64,000 nucleotides of DNA from NCBI GenBank assembly GCA_019671135.1, contig JAHRHY010000005.1:2652001-2716000 (forward strand), given 5' to 3'. The notes below the pieces were generated by a model. It made no database searches and was not told the DNA's origin. It was given only the letters and a program-made list of their open reading frames with translations. The DNA comes from Linnemannia hyalina (Eukaryota; Mortierellomycota; Mortierellomycetes; Mortierellales; Mortierellaceae). A program made the position numbers and the translations under genes. This document shows positions 63,201 to 64,000 of this stretch, piece after piece. Position 1 is the first letter of the stretch. Each line of letters begins with the position of its first letter.

Positions 63201-64000
63201 TCAACAATGCCAGCTGCTATCGAGAGCAGCCGGAGGACCCACGTTCTTGTAAGGCGCCAGTTCAAGGCATTCAGCAACGGTCACAAGTTTATACCCTGCA
63301 GCCTGAAGCTTCTTGATCACGTATGGGAGCAAATCATGTGCTGTCGTGTCCTTGGTTTCATGATTAAGAGCAAGAATAGTGCTTGGTCGATTGACTATAG
63401 CTCTATCGTACAATGCTTTCGATTGGGCAACCGAAGACCCTGTTTAAAGCAATGGCAGGTTAGAGGGAGGGACTTTTACAATGTTTAAACTGCACTCTTT
63501 GGCTGGACTAGATTACTCAAACTCACCAGTACTATCTCCCGAGTCGAAATCCCAGTAGACAACTTTGTTTTCCAATGCACCAGCGACTTCGAGAACCAGA
63601 TTGTTGTATGCTCCATATGGAGGGCGCATGAAAGCTGGGGTGGCACCAGTGATTCTCTTTATCGCTTGCTCCACTGGTGGGTGTAAAAAAAAGTTACTTT
63701 AGTATGTAATTGAGGATTGCTTCGACTGCCCTTATTCAGCATTGCTCATCTCTGCCTTAAACTTACCTAGCGACATTTCATTGTTGATCTGGTCTTTACT
63801 CAGCGTAGTTAGATCCGAATGGGACCAGGTGTGCGAGGCGATTTGATGACCATTATTATAAGCATTCTTGAGCCTTGCGATGCTGCCTCCACTATAGATG
63901 CAGTCGTAGTTATCTCCATTCACAAAGAACGTTCCCTTGGCAGTGGCGTTGTTCAATGTTTTGACTATGTCGTTCATGTATATGTATGAGCCATCGTCAA
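63201..64000 (-). CDS. Polysaccharide (chitin) deacetylase, NodB family, N-terminus off window
   Basis: Carbohydrate esterase family 4 enzyme that removes acetyl groups from chitin or related polymers, usually secreted or at the cell wall. Visible exons: 63767-64000 (partial), 63527-63673 and 63201-63439; introns have GTAAGT and GTGAGT donors and CAG acceptors, and all junctions keep frame. Motifs in order: TFFVNGDN, the metal-binding H..SHTWSH (HxxxH) of motif 2, motif 3 RPPYGAYN, motif 4 YWDFDSGDST, and the C-terminal motif ILALNHE. The N-terminal part with the first catalytic Asp of motif 1 and any signal peptide lies beyond 64000. No lesion seen. Confidence 0.9.

Overview
The window looks like nuclear DNA of an early-diverging fungus, most likely a Mucoromycota/Mortierella-type genome. 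I base this on spliced genes with short GT..AG introns, Crinkler (CRN) effector genes with the typical ubiquitin-like header, a secreted germin/spherulin-type cupin, a NodB chitin-deacetylase-type gene, and a very dense population of fungal transposons (chromovirus, Crypton, Helitrons, pogo, MULE, LINE, SINE). The assignment is by protein resemblance only; no search was run. There is no operon structure and no convincing rRNA or tRNA gene.

Layout. 1-3800: 3' part of a Ty3/gypsy chromovirus ending in a 197 bp LTR. 3801-5627: gene-free, with a MITE-like foldback and dispersed repeats. 5628-19614: one Crypton tyrosine-recombinase gene (minus strand) cut in two by a 10.7 kb inverted-repeat element (7363-18078). 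That element encodes a Harbinger-like DDE transposase and a protein resembling rolling-circle replication initiators. Its left arm carries a Helitron, which itself carries a tRNA-derived SINE. 19615-27100: AT-rich region with a 666-aa acidic protein of a kind I do not recognise, duplicated and inverted fragments of its 3' end, two solo LTRs of one family, and a three-level nest (mariner-like foldback, solo LTR, 451 bp MITE). 27112-28301: secreted cupin with a solo LTR of the chromovirus family just upstream of its promoter. 28302-30269: gene-free, including a CT-rich minisatellite.

30270-32604 is a broken CRN-ATPase gene and 40232-42333 an apparently intact CRN with a PD-(D/E)XK-like nuclease motif and a kinase domain. 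They share about 280 bp of 5' flank. Between them lie two pogo/CENP-B-type transposons placed end to end with a shared TA, a solitary gag-like gene and a solo LTR. 42803-47635 is a 4.8 kb MULE with a decayed multi-exon transposase. 47636-50733 holds three hairpins with a constant loop and changing stems, two CRN pseudogene fragments and a C2H2 zinc-finger pseudogene truncated by Helitrons. 50734-56546 is a head-to-tail pair of Helitrons. 56547-60750 holds a gypsy fossil, a multi-exon hypothetical gene of a type I associate with Mortierella-like fungi, and another SINE. 60880-62171 is a 5'-truncated LINE with poly(A). 63201 to the end is the 3' part of a polysaccharide deacetylase gene.

The strongest lead for something undescribed is the 7363-18078 element. 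It has two convergent genes, a Harbinger-like DDE transposase and a Rep-like protein, between nearly identical 2.19 kb inverted arms. Each arm contains about seven iteron-like ~133 bp units with a palindromic core and ends in a 451 bp foldback. Insertion boundaries, a 3 bp target duplication and an in-frame empty-site reconstruction of the host Crypton are all readable from the sequence.
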